Part shown: one piece after another, positions 1 through 7,492 of the stretch | How positions within the stretch are numbered: position 1 is the first letter of the stretch | How the letters are laid out: every line of letters starts with the position of its first letter | Assembly: GCA_016191715.1 (NCBI GenBank) | Contig: JACPVN010000490.1 | Location: 1-11,746, forward strand | Reading direction: 5' to 3' | Origin: Ignavibacteriota bacterium | Lineage (GTDB): Bacteria; Bacteroidota; Ignavibacteria; UBA10030; SZUA-254 | Length of the DNA stretch: 11,746 nucleotides | Position numbers and translations under genes: made by a program | The notes under the pieces: generated by a model | The model's input: only the letters and a program-made list of their open reading frames with translations | Databases searched by the model: none | Told to the model about the DNA's origin: nothing

Positions 1-37
1 CTTCGATTGAAGTCGAGCAGCGAGTGTTTGGTCCATG

Positions 38-91
38 ATGATACCTAAAATGTTGTTGAACAATAATATGAAATTTTCGCTTAGGTATCAT
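38..91. repeat. Inverted repeat with 11-bp arms at left edge
   Basis: ATGATACCTAA at 38-48 is answered by its exact reverse complement TTAGGTATCAT at 81-91, with 32 nt between. Allowing one bulged base, the match extends outward through CAT on both sides. It lies in AT-rich sequence between the window edge and the terminator at 152-187. It is not followed by a U tract, so it is not a typical terminator. It could be the end of a small repeat element or a transcript stem; the function is unknown. Confidence 0.5.
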
Positions 92-151
92 ATGAGACTA
101 ACTATAAATAGTTTGCACTGAAGAAATACAATTCGATATTTAAAAAAAATG

Positions 152-187
152 AAAAAGCCGGTTTCCATTTACGGAAACCGGCTTTTT
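152..187. terminator. Bidirectional rho-independent terminator
   Basis: A perfect 15-bp inverted repeat, AAAAAGCCGGTTTCC (152-166) and GGAAACCGGCTTTTT (173-187), encloses a 6-nt loop. The GC-rich core is flanked by A and T runs, so it gives a U tract in both directions. On the minus strand it begins about 30 bp after the stop codon of the type IX cargo gene (217), which it very probably ends. On the plus strand it could end a gene entering from the left edge. Confidence 0.93.
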
Positions 188-216
188 ATACTTACTACTT
201 TATGCTATACAACTTA

Positions 217-1344
217 CTACTTCGTTAGAAGCATCTTCCTCGTCTGGACAAAATTTCCAGCCGTTAAGCGATACACATACATTCCACTCGGCATGGTACT
301 CGCATCCCACGATGCTTGATACGTCGCCGGATGAAGTTGCTGATTCATCAATGTCGCTACTTCACGTCCAAGCATATCATACACTTTCAACGTGACAAAT
401 TCTTCCTGCGCAATTTGAAATTCAAACTTTGTTGTCGGGTTAAACGGGTTCGGATAGTTCTGTGATAGTTCGAATGATTCGGGAATAACCCCGGCAACTT
501 CTTTTACTCCAACGACTCCCGTCTTCACATCGTAATCATAACTCTTCACTGTTGTCGGACCTCCGGTGTACGTTGTATCCACTTCAAACTCTATAGAAGT
601 CAAATCAAGCGCATAAAATATTATACTTCTCTCTTTGGGGTCAACGGTAATTTTATTGTCTTCATCAATGTTTGTTTCTATTTCATCATATACTAATCGA
701 ATGACTTGTTTTGTAGTACCGCCCGGGAACACCATGCTTCCAAATCCATTTACATCCCACCACTTTTCAGTTATGTCTACTTCCCCATCAGGGGAAGTCA
801 TCGTATCAATCCGATGATGAGTTGTGCCAAGTGTTAAAGGAAGCGGAAAACCCATTTGACGGAACTTCATCAATATCGTAGTATCAGCCGGGTACGGAAA
901 TCCGGGAGGCGGAGGAGGAGAAATCTGCATTCGTGTGACACCACCCAAGAGATAACCGCCATCAGAAGTGGCTCCAGAGTAAAATGTTATTGTATAAGTC
1001 ATGGTATAACCACCACCGATGGATTGCGACAGAGACACTTCTGTACAAATATCAGCGTCAGGAAATTCTTCTGCACGAAGATGTCCCGCGGCAGAAAGAT
1101 ATTTGATTGTATCTCTATTCGCAGTTGGTGCCAGCGGGATAGAGCTGAAATTCCATGACTGCGCAGATGAAGATGCAGTACCTAAATCATGAGTTCCGCT
1201 GAGAGAATCACTTACACTCAACCATTCTGTATTAATCATCGCTCCTTCAACGTCAGAAGTGGTGATAGTAATTTGAGCTGAAATGGTCAATGGTAACAGT
1301 ACCATGACGAAAAGCCCTAAAAATAAATTGTAAAATTTCTTCAT
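217..1344 (-). CDS. Secreted protein with C-terminal type IX sorting domain
   Basis: This 375-residue protein is probably exported across the inner membrane by Sec and then carried across the outer membrane by the type IX secretion system, ending at the cell surface or in the medium. Residues 1-24 form a clear signal peptide (MKK, hydrophobic core, cleavage after SAQ or SA). Residues about 288-375 are a type A sorting domain: QNYPNPFNPTT at 295-305, then beta-rich VTLKVYDMLGREVATL, and the SGMYVYRL...TRKMLL ending. The central part (25-285) is beta-rich, with a PPPPPG stretch near 143-148, and I do not recognise a catalytic domain. It stands alone: 150 bp separate it from the next gene upstream, and a strong terminator follows. 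The cargo call is secure; the function of the middle is unknown. Confidence 0.88.
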   Translation of the reverse strand: MKKFYNLFLGLFVMVLLPLTISAQITITTSDVEGAMINTEWLSVSDSLSGTHDLGTASSSAQSWNFSSIPLAPTANRDTIKYLSAAGHLRAEEFPDADICTEVSLSQSIGGGYTMTYTITFYSGATSDGGYLLGGVTRMQISPPPPPGFPYPADTTILMKFRQMGFPLPLTLGTTHHRIDTMTSPDGEVDITEKWWDVNGFGSMVFPGGTTKQVIRLVYDEIETNIDEDNKITVDPKERSIIFYALDLTSIEFEVDTTYTGGPTTVKSYDYDVKTGVVGVKEVAGVIPESFELSQNYPNPFNPTTKFEFQIAQEEFVTLKVYDMLGREVATLMNQQLHPATYQASWDASTMPSGMYVYRLTAGNFVQTRKMLLTK

Positions 1345-1474
1345 AAAATATCTCTAAAGTTAATTGTGGGAATGTATTTTTTTGAAGTTCACTTTTGCAC
1401 ATGCCCGAAAACAAGAGTGACTGCTGAATATCCTTGTTTTATGTAATAAAGTAACAAAACTCTAAAGATAACCA

Positions 1475-1492
1475 ATACCCCATTGGAGGTAT
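1475..1492. terminator. Possible weak terminator hairpin after atl-like gene
   Basis: The sequence can form a 7-bp stem with one G-T pair and a 4-nt loop, starting 2 bp after the stop codon of the alkyltransferase-like gene (stop 1495-1497). On the minus strand the stem is not followed by a good U tract. The T run lies on the plus-strand side instead (1492-1496). It is therefore weak evidence for an end to the minus-strand transcript. Confidence 0.3.
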
Positions 1493-1494
1493 TT

Positions 1495-1845
1495 TTATAG
1501 AATAAGATTTATCCCCTTCTTACCATTCCATCCAAATTTATTCAAATCTACCCGTTCTTTGCTGAAATGTATCCCTTCTGATTTTAACAAACTCATTTGT
1601 TTTTTATAGTTGCCTGTTTCTTTCGGAAAAGAAATTTTTCCCTGAGCATTAATGACACGATGCCAGGGAACGGGAATTCCTTTCGGTAAATTGTGCATTG
1701 CATATCCGACAAGTCTCGCTTGTCCGGGAAAACCACTAAGTTTTGCAATCTGTCCGTAGGTTGCCACCTTCCCTCTTGGAATCTTCTCAACAGTTTTCCA
1801 GATTCTGAGATAGGTATCATTTGATTTATTTTTTTGACTTTTCAA
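1495..1845 (-). CDS. Alkyltransferase-like (ATL) DNA-lesion-binding protein
   Basis: This 116-residue protein belongs to the DNA-binding half of the O6-methylguanine-DNA methyltransferase family. It has the helix-turn-helix region VATYGQIAKLSGFPGQARLVGYAM (split: VATYGQIAKL at 27-36, ARLVGYAM at 43-50), with an arginine (R44) where the family's base-flipping finger lies. The active-site motif, normally PCHRV, reads PWHRV at 60-64, so the alkyl-accepting cysteine is replaced by tryptophan. As in fission-yeast Atl1 and E. coli YbaZ-type proteins, it should bind O6-alkylguanine without repairing it and flag the lesion for nucleotide excision repair (family knowledge). The start is TTG at 1845; no in-frame ATG lies near it. 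That TTG overlaps the upstream stop in TTGA, with GGCGGAAG just before it, which indicates translational coupling to the DUF2007-like gene. Confidence 0.87.
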   Translation of the reverse strand: MKSQKNKSNDTYLRIWKTVEKIPRGKVATYGQIAKLSGFPGQARLVGYAMHNLPKGIPVPWHRVINAQGKISFPKETGNYKKQMSLLKSEGIHFSKERVDLNKFGWNGKKGINLIL

Positions 1846-2060
1846 CTTCCGCCAAAGTGTACTTTCAAAATTTGTTCTGCTTGTTCAGCCAGTTCTTCCG
1901 GAACATATAAATCAATTCCATAACCCATTTGTAAAAAGTTACCTCCGTGCGTGGAGACAGTTCCAAGACTTTTCAGCATGACAGGAATATTATCCTTCTC
2001 TAGAATTTCTTTTGCCCATTCTGCATTGAACTGGTCGGCAACATTTCTAATTTTCACCAT
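1842..2060 (-). CDS. DUF2007-like small protein
   Basis: This 72-residue soluble protein has no signal peptide. Its pattern is an early segment that looks at sequence change (NAEWAKEILEKDNIPVMLKS), a glycine-rich middle, and then IDLYVPEELAEQAEQIL. This matches the small DUF2007 family, annotated as putative signal-transducing proteins. They have a ferredoxin-like beta-alpha-beta fold, often with a V-x-x-E/D-x-x-x-A near the end. The biochemical role is not established. It is the first gene of a two-gene unit with the ATL protein, since its stop codon overlaps the next start by 4 bp. GGAAG lies directly upstream of its ATG, and AAAGGA a little further away. Confidence 0.72.
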   Translation of the reverse strand: MVKIRNVADQFNAEWAKEILEKDNIPVMLKSLGTVSTHGGNFLQMGYGIDLYVPEELAEQAEQILKVHFGGS

Positions 2061-2087
2061 CTTCCAATAATTCCTTTACGAGCCGTT

Positions 2088-2140
2088 CTACGAACCGTAG
2101 GTAGGCAATAATCACAAGTCGAAGACCCCGCCATGGCGGG
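2088..2140. repeat. Two short palindromes between small-protein operon and esterase
   Basis: The gap holds CTACG-AAC-CGTAG (2088-2100) and the perfect 14-bp palindrome CCCGCCATGGCGGG (2127-2140). The second lies just downstream of the esterase stop codon (minus strand) and could act as an end-of-transcript stem, but no U tract follows it. These may be copies of dispersed intergenic repeats; that needs the rest of the genome. Confidence 0.4.
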
Positions 2141-2146
2141 TGTGAA

Positions 2147-3280
2147 TTACTTACCGAACATAAACATCAACGGTCTCCATAGCCGTGCCGCCCATGCCCG
2201 TTCGTTGTGCTCTGCTTTCTTATCAAGAAACCACTCGAGATTCTTTCCATCCACAAATCCTTTTTTCCGCAGAACAGGAAGCATCAAATCGCATCCGATT
2301 TGAAGTTCTTTCTCCAAACCGACTCCACCATTATCAATGTACAGCCTGATATTTTTTTCAGGTCCGTTAAATTGTTCTGCTTCAGCAATCGTTTCTTCAG
2401 GAAACGCGGGAGAAAGACATCCCGCCATCGAAAACACTTCAGGGTAATTCCACACAAGAAGGAACGATGCAAGTCCGCCCATCGAAGAGCCCATGACTCC
2501 AGTGTTCGCTCTGTCCGTCAACGTTCGATATTCGTTGTCTATCATCGGCTTGAGTATCTGCACAATAAACTTTTGATATGCTTCACCTTTTTTTGTTTGA
2601 GAATATTCGGGTGAGCGGTCGGGCGAGTTATTGATTCCGACAACATTAATTTCTTTCATCTTGTTGAATTTGATTAAACTCTCTGCAACCTCATCCACAT
2701 GCCAGTCGTACCCGATGAACGAAGTTTTCGGGTCAACGATATTTTGTCCGTCGTGCATGTACAATACAGGATAACGTTTTGTGGTGTCGGTTTCGTATGA
2801 AGGCGGAAGCCAGACAATCACATCCCGCTCGTATTCCAATCCTTCACCCTTCAATTTACGATGATACTTCACAGTTCCGGTAATACTGCCCCCCGGTTCA
2901 GAACTTTCATCACTCCATATTGCGGGACGAAGCGTCATTGTCGTGTCGTTATCCAACGTTGCCTGGATATTCGGAGAAATTTCACCTTGCGTATAAATCG
3001 CCTGGTTGTTCCACGAACCGCGTGTAATTTTCAATTCCAAGAAAAATCCTTTCGGGTATGTTAATTCATGTGTCCAGAGAGAGTCATTCACTCGTTTCAT
3101 TTCAACCTTGCCCGGATCCCAATCACCAATGGTTGCATTGTTCCCGACAATATAAAGTTGTGCATCTTGTGGTGTTGATGGAGGGGTTATTACGTTGACG
3201 ACAATCTTGACAGGTTGTGCCAAACAAGATGTGAGCAGAAGAACAAATGGAATGATAAAGGAAGTAAGTTTCGTGCTCAT
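2147..3280 (-). CDS. Exported esterase with N-terminal CBM20-like domain
   Basis: This 377-residue protein has an N-terminal export signal ending in LLLTSC (Cys19), a plausible though imperfect lipobox, so it may be a lipoprotein. Residues about 23-125 look like a CBM20-type starch-binding beta-sandwich: QLYIVGNNATIGDWDP at 41-56, then an ITRGSW segment. Residues about 135-375 are an alpha/beta-hydrolase of the esterase D (putative esterase) family. It has the nucleophile elbow GSSMG with Ser266, YMHDGQN at 174-180, and likely acid and base residues Asp316 and His358 (AEHNERAW). The expected reaction is hydrolysis of an ester, perhaps on a carbohydrate or a siderophore-like substrate; the substrate cannot be read from sequence. 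It follows the propeller gene by 55 bp and is the last gene of that group. Confidence 0.85.
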   Translation of the reverse strand: MSTKLTSFIIPFVLLLTSCLAQPVKIVVNVITPPSTPQDAQLYIVGNNATIGDWDPGKVEMKRVNDSLWTHELTYPKGFFLELKITRGSWNNQAIYTQGEISPNIQATLDNDTTMTLRPAIWSDESSEPGGSITGTVKYHRKLKGEGLEYERDVIVWLPPSYETDTTKRYPVLYMHDGQNIVDPKTSFIGYDWHVDEVAESLIKFNKMKEINVVGINNSPDRSPEYSQTKKGEAYQKFIVQILKPMIDNEYRTLTDRANTGVMGSSMGGLASFLLVWNYPEVFSMAGCLSPAFPEETIAEAEQFNGPEKNIRLYIDNGGVGLEKELQIGCDLMLPVLRKKGFVDGKNLEWFLDKKAEHNERAWAARLWRPLMFMFGK

Positions 3281-3335
3281 AAAATTTTCAGAATAAAATG
3301 TTTTCGTGTTCTACGCTTTTTTTGATATCGAGAAG

Positions 3336-4229
3336 TTACTTTGTTGATTTATCATTTGCAACAATTGCAATTCTTTTTCCATCCGGGCTTACAGCAAGTC
3401 GTTTGATTTCTTCAATGCCAAGACTCGACCAATCAACAATTTCATTCCATGTAGAATCTTTTCCCGGTTTGAAAAGAAACAGTTTTGATTTTTGTCCCAT
3501 GAGAATTTCACCATCCGGAGTCCAAACATAATCTTCACTTCCTGTTAATGTTTGAATAATCAGACTGTTTTTGTTCGACTTCAAATCATATTCATTGATA
3601 AACCACGTTGAGTCGTTTAACTTTTGAACGTAGCTGAATGATTCCTTTCCCGGAATCTTATGCAATGAACGACCGATATTCGTATCTAAAACAGTTGTTT
3701 TCTCTGTCTGAATATCAACAATCTGTAATGTATTCGGTTCACCGAGAACAAACAATGCGACCCGGTTGCTATCAATCCAGCAATGATACCCGACAGGTTT
3801 AATTGTTTTGAGAACCAAGGTTGGAGTATTATTCACCGGATTAAAATACCACAACCTCTGGGTTGAATCTTTCTCAACACGGACAACAGAGAAATACCCT
3901 CTTTTCGGCATTGGTGTTGGTGAATATTCACTCTCTTCCGTCTGCACTAATCTCGTGATGTAGCGATGTTGTAGATTATATGTGTAAATATCCGCTTGTT
4001 CATCTTCATAGATTGAAGTAAACAACAATAAACTTGACCCAAAAAATGAGGGCTGGTTATCGTAACCATTTCGATTGGTGATATTGACCGGATCATCGAA
4101 TGACATGGTTGACGTTTGTCCATCGTTGTTCTTCCCTTGAGTCCGAATTGTTGTAAGGTAGATGTCCGTTGAGGGAAGTGGTTGCGCATTTACTACTTGT
4201 ATGAAAAACAACATTATAATATAAATCAT
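3336..4229 (-). CDS. Secreted beta-propeller (TolB/PD40-like) protein
   Basis: This 297-residue protein has a short signal peptide (1-15, cleavage after VNA, or from a second ATG at residue 6). The remainder has repeated blade-like units of the WD40-like/PD40 kind: NQPSFFGSSLLLFTS at 58-72, ADIYTYNL, YVWTPDGEILM at 234-244 and LAVSPDGKRIAIV at 278-290. Such propellers usually bind peptides, glycans or partner proteins in the periplasm; no catalytic residues are evident. At this length it could form about five or six blades, perhaps an incomplete ring. Its start lies 10 bp after the stop of the upstream lipoprotein-like gene, so the two are probably co-transcribed, with the esterase following. 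Confidence 0.72.
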   Translation of the reverse strand: MIYIIMLFFIQVVNAQPLPSTDIYLTTIRTQGKNNDGQTSTMSFDDPVNITNRNGYDNQPSFFGSSLLLFTSIYEDEQADIYTYNLQHRYITRLVQTEESEYSPTPMPKRGYFSVVRVEKDSTQRLWYFNPVNNTPTLVLKTIKPVGYHCWIDSNRVALFVLGEPNTLQIVDIQTEKTTVLDTNIGRSLHKIPGKESFSYVQKLNDSTWFINEYDLKSNKNSLIIQTLTGSEDYVWTPDGEILMGQKSKLFLFKPGKDSTWNEIVDWSSLGIEEIKRLAVSPDGKRIAIVANDKSTK

Positions 4230-4239
4230 ACGCTATTGC

Positions 4240-5058
4240 TTAAAAATAAAATTTTGTGCCCATTCCTATACTCGGCATAAAATTGACTATACCTGAATAA
4301 GGGTTTTTCATGAAACTACCACTAAATTCGATATAATGACGAATATCTTTTCCAAAACTTGCACCGATGAACGGGTTAAAAATAACCGGATATCCGATTT
4401 CTGCTTTATTATTCGATGATACTGGAAATTGATATTTTATATCTGTCATAAAAAAATATACTTTCATCCCTGCGTACAAACTTCTTAGCTGACTAAATAA
4501 AAATTTCCTTTGTGCGTATTTATCCTGTTCGATGGCTTTACTTATGTTCCGTGAGTAAATTATTCCCGGTGCTATTCCCGCCGCGTAGTAATGCCAATTT
4601 GTTCCTTCTTTCTCATGGTAAGCAGGATGCCCAACCACCGTTAGTTCAATAGCAAAGTTTCTTTCAGAATCTTTCTTTGTCAATCTTTTTTTTAGATTCA
4701 CTTTTGCTCCTAAATCGAAGTGGTTGTTATCTTCCTGTGGAATCCGGAAAAAAGAAGTCAGTATCGAGGTGTTCCACAAAGAAAAACCTATGTCGAAATC
4801 CTCTTCAATCGCTACCTGATAATTCGGTTCGAGTATTTGCCATGAAGAAGTTTTGCTCCCAAATGCACGGGAAGAATCTTTATACAATTCAACAAAACTA
4901 AAACCTGTTGATGATGCACCTCCGAAACTTGAACGACCTTTTCCCAATGTTTCAGCGTCCTGAAATTCCATGAGGCTGATTCCGGCACAACCGGAAAACA
5001 ATATCCACAAAGCATTCAATCCTATGAAGAGCGTTTTTCTTAGATGCATGAATGACAC
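4240..5058 (-). CDS. Lipoprotein/outer-membrane barrel-like protein, paralogue A
   Basis: I do not recognise a named family. The 272-residue product has a lipoprotein-like export signal ending FSGC (Cys24). Alternating beta-strand segments follow, and it ends IGMGTKFYF, a final strand closing on an aromatic residue as in outer-membrane barrels. It is clearly homologous to the gene just upstream. Shared blocks include GISLxExQDAETL after the cysteine, LExxYQVxxxExxDxGFSLW, LRSxYxGMK, and PVIxxPFIG...KNPYS near the end. The start given is GTG, which overlaps the upstream stop by 1 bp (TAGTG). An ATG three codons in (5049) is equally plausible, and neither has a clear ribosome-binding site. Being joined to its paralogue and to a propeller gene points to an envelope role. 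Confidence 0.7.
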   Translation of the reverse strand: MSFMHLRKTLFIGLNALWILFSGCAGISLMEFQDAETLGKGRSSFGGASSTGFSFVELYKDSSRAFGSKTSSWQILEPNYQVAIEEDFDIGFSLWNTSILTSFFRIPQEDNNHFDLGAKVNLKKRLTKKDSERNFAIELTVVGHPAYHEKEGTNWHYYAAGIAPGIIYSRNISKAIEQDKYAQRKFLFSQLRSLYAGMKVYFFMTDIKYQFPVSSNNKAEIGYPVIFNPFIGASFGKDIRHYIEFSGSFMKNPYSGIVNFMPSIGMGTKFYF

Positions 5059-5876
5059 TAAAAAATTACCGTAACTCCAAAACCAACAAATACAGAACTT
5101 TCAAATTTGTTTGAATATGGATTTTTCGTAAGAGCATAAATGATTTCAAGAAACTGTCTTTTATAATCACCTGCGGTTACTCCAATAAAAGGTGAATATA
5201 TTACTGGTGTTGCATTGATTGTCCTAACCATTCCGGTAGATTGGTCTTCATAACTCAATTGAGACCATAAAATATTCATCTTCATCCCTAAATACACACT
5301 TCTAAGGTTGCGAATAAACCAGATTAAAGGAATTGGACGGTTATCATCAGGATGAGAATTAATTGTGTAAGAATATATTGCAAACGGAGAGAAACCCCCA
5401 GTCCATTCCTGAACAGTTTTCACATCGTTTGGTAATATTCCATAGTTGGCATAATGTCCTAAACCATCAAAACCCAGTGAAACTTTATGGTCTGATTCTC
5501 TTTCAGTTAGCATGTGTTTGAAAGAACATTTTATTCCGAAATCTGCTTTTTCGAAATCCAACAAGAGAATATTATGAAAAATACTTGAACTCCATAAAGA
5601 AAATCCCAAATCATTTTTTTCACTTAGCCCTACTTGATATCGTCCTTCTAAAATGTGAAATGATCGAAATGGAATATTTTTATTTGTAGTATCGGAATAT
5701 AGCGTCGTTAAAGATGGTCCAGCAGTTAATCCATAAGAAAACGATTCTCTTCCTGCTTGCAATGTTTCAGCATCTTGCATTTCTAATAAACTGATACCAG
5801 AGCAACCACCGAAGAGGCAACCGGAAATTATTGTTGCAATTCTGCATAGGAATAATTGCTTCATGAAACTTTGCAT
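5058..5876 (-). CDS. Lipoprotein/outer-membrane barrel-like protein, paralogue B
   Basis: This tandem paralogue of the next gene has exactly the same length (272 residues). The N terminus is hydrophobic with two candidate lipid-attachment cysteines, ISGC (Cys20) and FGGC (Cys25); the latter aligns with paralogue A. After it comes GISLLEMQDAETLQAGRESF, then repeated short beta-strand segments and a terminal strand ending VTVIF. These features suggest a membrane-anchored or barrel-forming outer-membrane protein, but that is inference. It is the first gene of the probable four-gene unit running down to the esterase. The ATG at 5876 is used here; a second ATG at residue 5 is possible. The duplication is old, because many positions differ while length and motif order are kept. 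Confidence 0.7.
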   Translation of the reverse strand: MQSFMKQLFLCRIATIISGCLFGGCSGISLLEMQDAETLQAGRESFSYGLTAGPSLTTLYSDTTNKNIPFRSFHILEGRYQVGLSEKNDLGFSLWSSSIFHNILLLDFEKADFGIKCSFKHMLTERESDHKVSLGFDGLGHYANYGILPNDVKTVQEWTGGFSPFAIYSYTINSHPDDNRPIPLIWFIRNLRSVYLGMKMNILWSQLSYEDQSTGMVRTINATPVIYSPFIGVTAGDYKRQFLEIIYALTKNPYSNKFESSVFVGFGVTVIF

Positions 5877-5910
5877 TGTAATGCTCTTTTTGTTATCAGT
5901 TTTATTGTAA

Positions 5911-6132
5911 TCATCTCAACGCACGATAAGCATCCTCAAACACCTTCTTCGTCTTCATCTTCTTCCTGACTATCTCGTGATAACGACGCTCTGCTTCTTT
6001 AATCCACAATGCCTCGACATGTTCTTCTTCACTTTCCTCCAGGCTGGAAAGAAGTTTCTCTGCAATCGTTGCACGAGAGGAAATTGGCAATCCCAATAGT
6101 TTAACAGCAAGTTCTTTTTCTCCTGTTGACAT
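5911..6132 (-). CDS. Addiction-module antitoxin-like protein, no toxin adjacent
   Basis: This 73-residue, highly charged, helical protein resembles the putative addiction-module component family (TIGR02574 / unstable-antitoxin type). It has the characteristic LPISSRATIAEKLLSSLE at 15-32 and a following W-x-x-E-x-x-R-R segment (WIKEAERR at 43-50). Members normally sit just before a RelE/ParE-type toxin gene. Here the next minus-strand gene, 34 bp downstream, is a lipoprotein-like gene, and no toxin reading frame is visible on either side. It starts 32 bp after tyrS, with a good ribosome-binding site (AAGGAAG, 5 nt before ATG), so it may be co-transcribed with tyrS. It may be a remnant antitoxin or a solitary regulator. 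Confidence 0.7.
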   Translation of the reverse strand: MSTGEKELAVKLLGLPISSRATIAEKLLSSLEESEEEHVEALWIKEAERRYHEIVRKKMKTKKVFEDAYRALR

Positions 6133-6164
6133 TTATTCTTCCTTTTTTCTTGAATTATACAACT

Positions 6165-7436
6165 TTAAATCACCTTCACCAAAAAATAATTCTTCCCGCC
6201 TTTCCTCAACACCACGAATTTCCCATGCACTGTTTCATTCATCCCGACTTTCTGTGTGACACCGCTTGTGCGGATATTATTGATGTAAATCCCCCCTTGC
6301 TCAATCGCCCGTCGAGCGTCTCCTTTGGATTTTGCAACCTGCGCGTGCACGAGTAACTCCACTAACGATATTCCTTCACCAACAAATTGTGTGTTCGGAA
6401 TTTCGACTGATGGGACATCACTGAAAATATCAACAAGTTCCCCATCGCTCACATCGGTAATTTCTCCGCCAAAGAAAATCTTCGTGGCTTTGAGCGCCTG
6501 AGCAAGTGCATTCTCATCATGGACAAGTTTTGTTACCTCCTGAGCAAGTGTACTTTGCGCTTCACGTTTTTCCGGCGCTGTAAGCATCGAAGATTCAAGC
6601 AAATCAATTTGTTCTTTCCCAAGAAGTGTGAAGAATTTCAAATACTTCATCACGTCGTTGTCATCCGTGTTAAACCAAAACTGATAAAATTTGTACGGCG
6701 ATGTCCGTTCTGCATCGAGCCAAACAGTCCCGCTCTCTGTTTTGCCAAACTTTGTTCCCGATGAAGTTGTAATTAACGGAAACACAATCCCGTGCGCATC
6801 GCCGCCGCGCAATTTCCGAATCAAATCAAAACCGGAAACAATATTTCCCCATTGGTCGCTCCCTCCCATTTGCAATGTACATTTGTACCTGTCATACAAT
6901 TCAAGAAAATCATACGACTGTAACAACGAGTAACAAAACTCCGTGAACGACATCCCCTGTTCTTTTTCGATGCGATTCCTCACCGAATCTTTCGCCATCA
7001 TTTCGTTGATAGAAAAATGCTTTCCGATGTCGCGGAGAAAATCAACCATGTTCAGTTTCGTCAACCAGTCAGCGTTGTTCACCAACGTTGCAGGATTGTC
7101 CTTCGCGTCGAAATCCAAAAACTTCGCAAGTTGTTTTTTGATTCCTTCGAGATTCGCATCAATATCTTCCTTCGTTAAAAGTTTCCGTTCCTGTGTTTTG
7201 CCGCTTGGGTCTCCAATCATTCCCGTGCCGCCGCCTGCAATGGCAATCGGCGTGTGTCCGTATCGTTGAAGATGGACGAGTCCCATAATCGGCAGTAGCG
7301 AACCGACATGGAGCGATGAAGCCGTCGGGTCAAACCCGATGTAGCCCGTTACATTTCCTTTGGCGAGATGTTCTTCCACTCCTTGTGAGAAAGAGTGAAT
7401 CAATCCACGCCATTCGAGTTCTTTAAAAAATGTCAT
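6165..7436 (-). CDS. tyrS: Tyrosyl-tRNA synthetase
   Basis: This cytoplasmic class I aminoacyl-tRNA synthetase joins tyrosine to tRNA-Tyr using ATP. Counting from the ATG at 7457, the HIGH-type motif is HVGS (50-53) after GYIGFDPTASSL, the tRNA/ATP region has GGSDQWGN (198-205), and the KMSKS-type loop is KFGKT (236-240). A C-terminal S4 RNA-binding domain spans about 364-425 (GDARRAIEQGGIYINN). I place the start at 7436 (423 residues, MTFFKELEWRGL), because this aligns with the start of bacillary TyrS (MDLLAELQWRGL). The frame stays open to an ATG at 7457, but the extra MTNDKLP is encoded by a 7-bp tandem repeat. No T-box leader is visible. The gene lies 86-107 bp downstream of guaA. Confidence 0.97.
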   Translation of the reverse strand: MTFFKELEWRGLIHSFSQGVEEHLAKGNVTGYIGFDPTASSLHVGSLLPIMGLVHLQRYGHTPIAIAGGGTGMIGDPSGKTQERKLLTKEDIDANLEGIKKQLAKFLDFDAKDNPATLVNNADWLTKLNMVDFLRDIGKHFSINEMMAKDSVRNRIEKEQGMSFTEFCYSLLQSYDFLELYDRYKCTLQMGGSDQWGNIVSGFDLIRKLRGGDAHGIVFPLITTSSGTKFGKTESGTVWLDAERTSPYKFYQFWFNTDDNDVMKYLKFFTLLGKEQIDLLESSMLTAPEKREAQSTLAQEVTKLVHDENALAQALKATKIFFGGEITDVSDGELVDIFSDVPSVEIPNTQFVGEGISLVELLVHAQVAKSKGDARRAIEQGGIYINNIRTSGVTQKVGMNETVHGKFVVLRKGGKNYFLVKVI

Positions 7437-7472
7437 TGGTAATTTGTCATTAGTCATTTGTCATTCGTCATT
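7431..7472. repeat. Heptamer tandem repeat (NGTCATT)6 over the tyrS start
   Basis: Six consecutive 7-bp units occupy 7431-7472: TGTCATT, GGTAATT, TGTCATT, AGTCATT, TGTCATT, CGTCATT. On the minus strand these read AATGACN, so nearly every unit offers an ATG. The ATG codons at 7457 and 7436 are three units (21 nt) apart and therefore in the same frame, which creates the alternative tyrS start. Confidence 0.85.
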
Positions 7473-7492
7473 AGGTTACTATTATCTTTTCG

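Noticed and set aside
1..48. Possible 3' end of a plus-strand gene entering from the left edge (open frames ending at 38 or 48)
   Set aside because: Only 12-15 codons are visible, two frames are equally open, and there is no recognisable peptide; it cannot be supported.
1495..1845. Active O6-methylguanine methyltransferase
   Set aside because: The catalytic cysteine of PCHRV is tryptophan here and the protein lacks the N-terminal domain, so it should not transfer alkyl groups.
5877..5910. A toxin gene paired with the antitoxin-like gene
   Set aside because: The gap is only 34 bp, and both neighbouring genes belong to other families.
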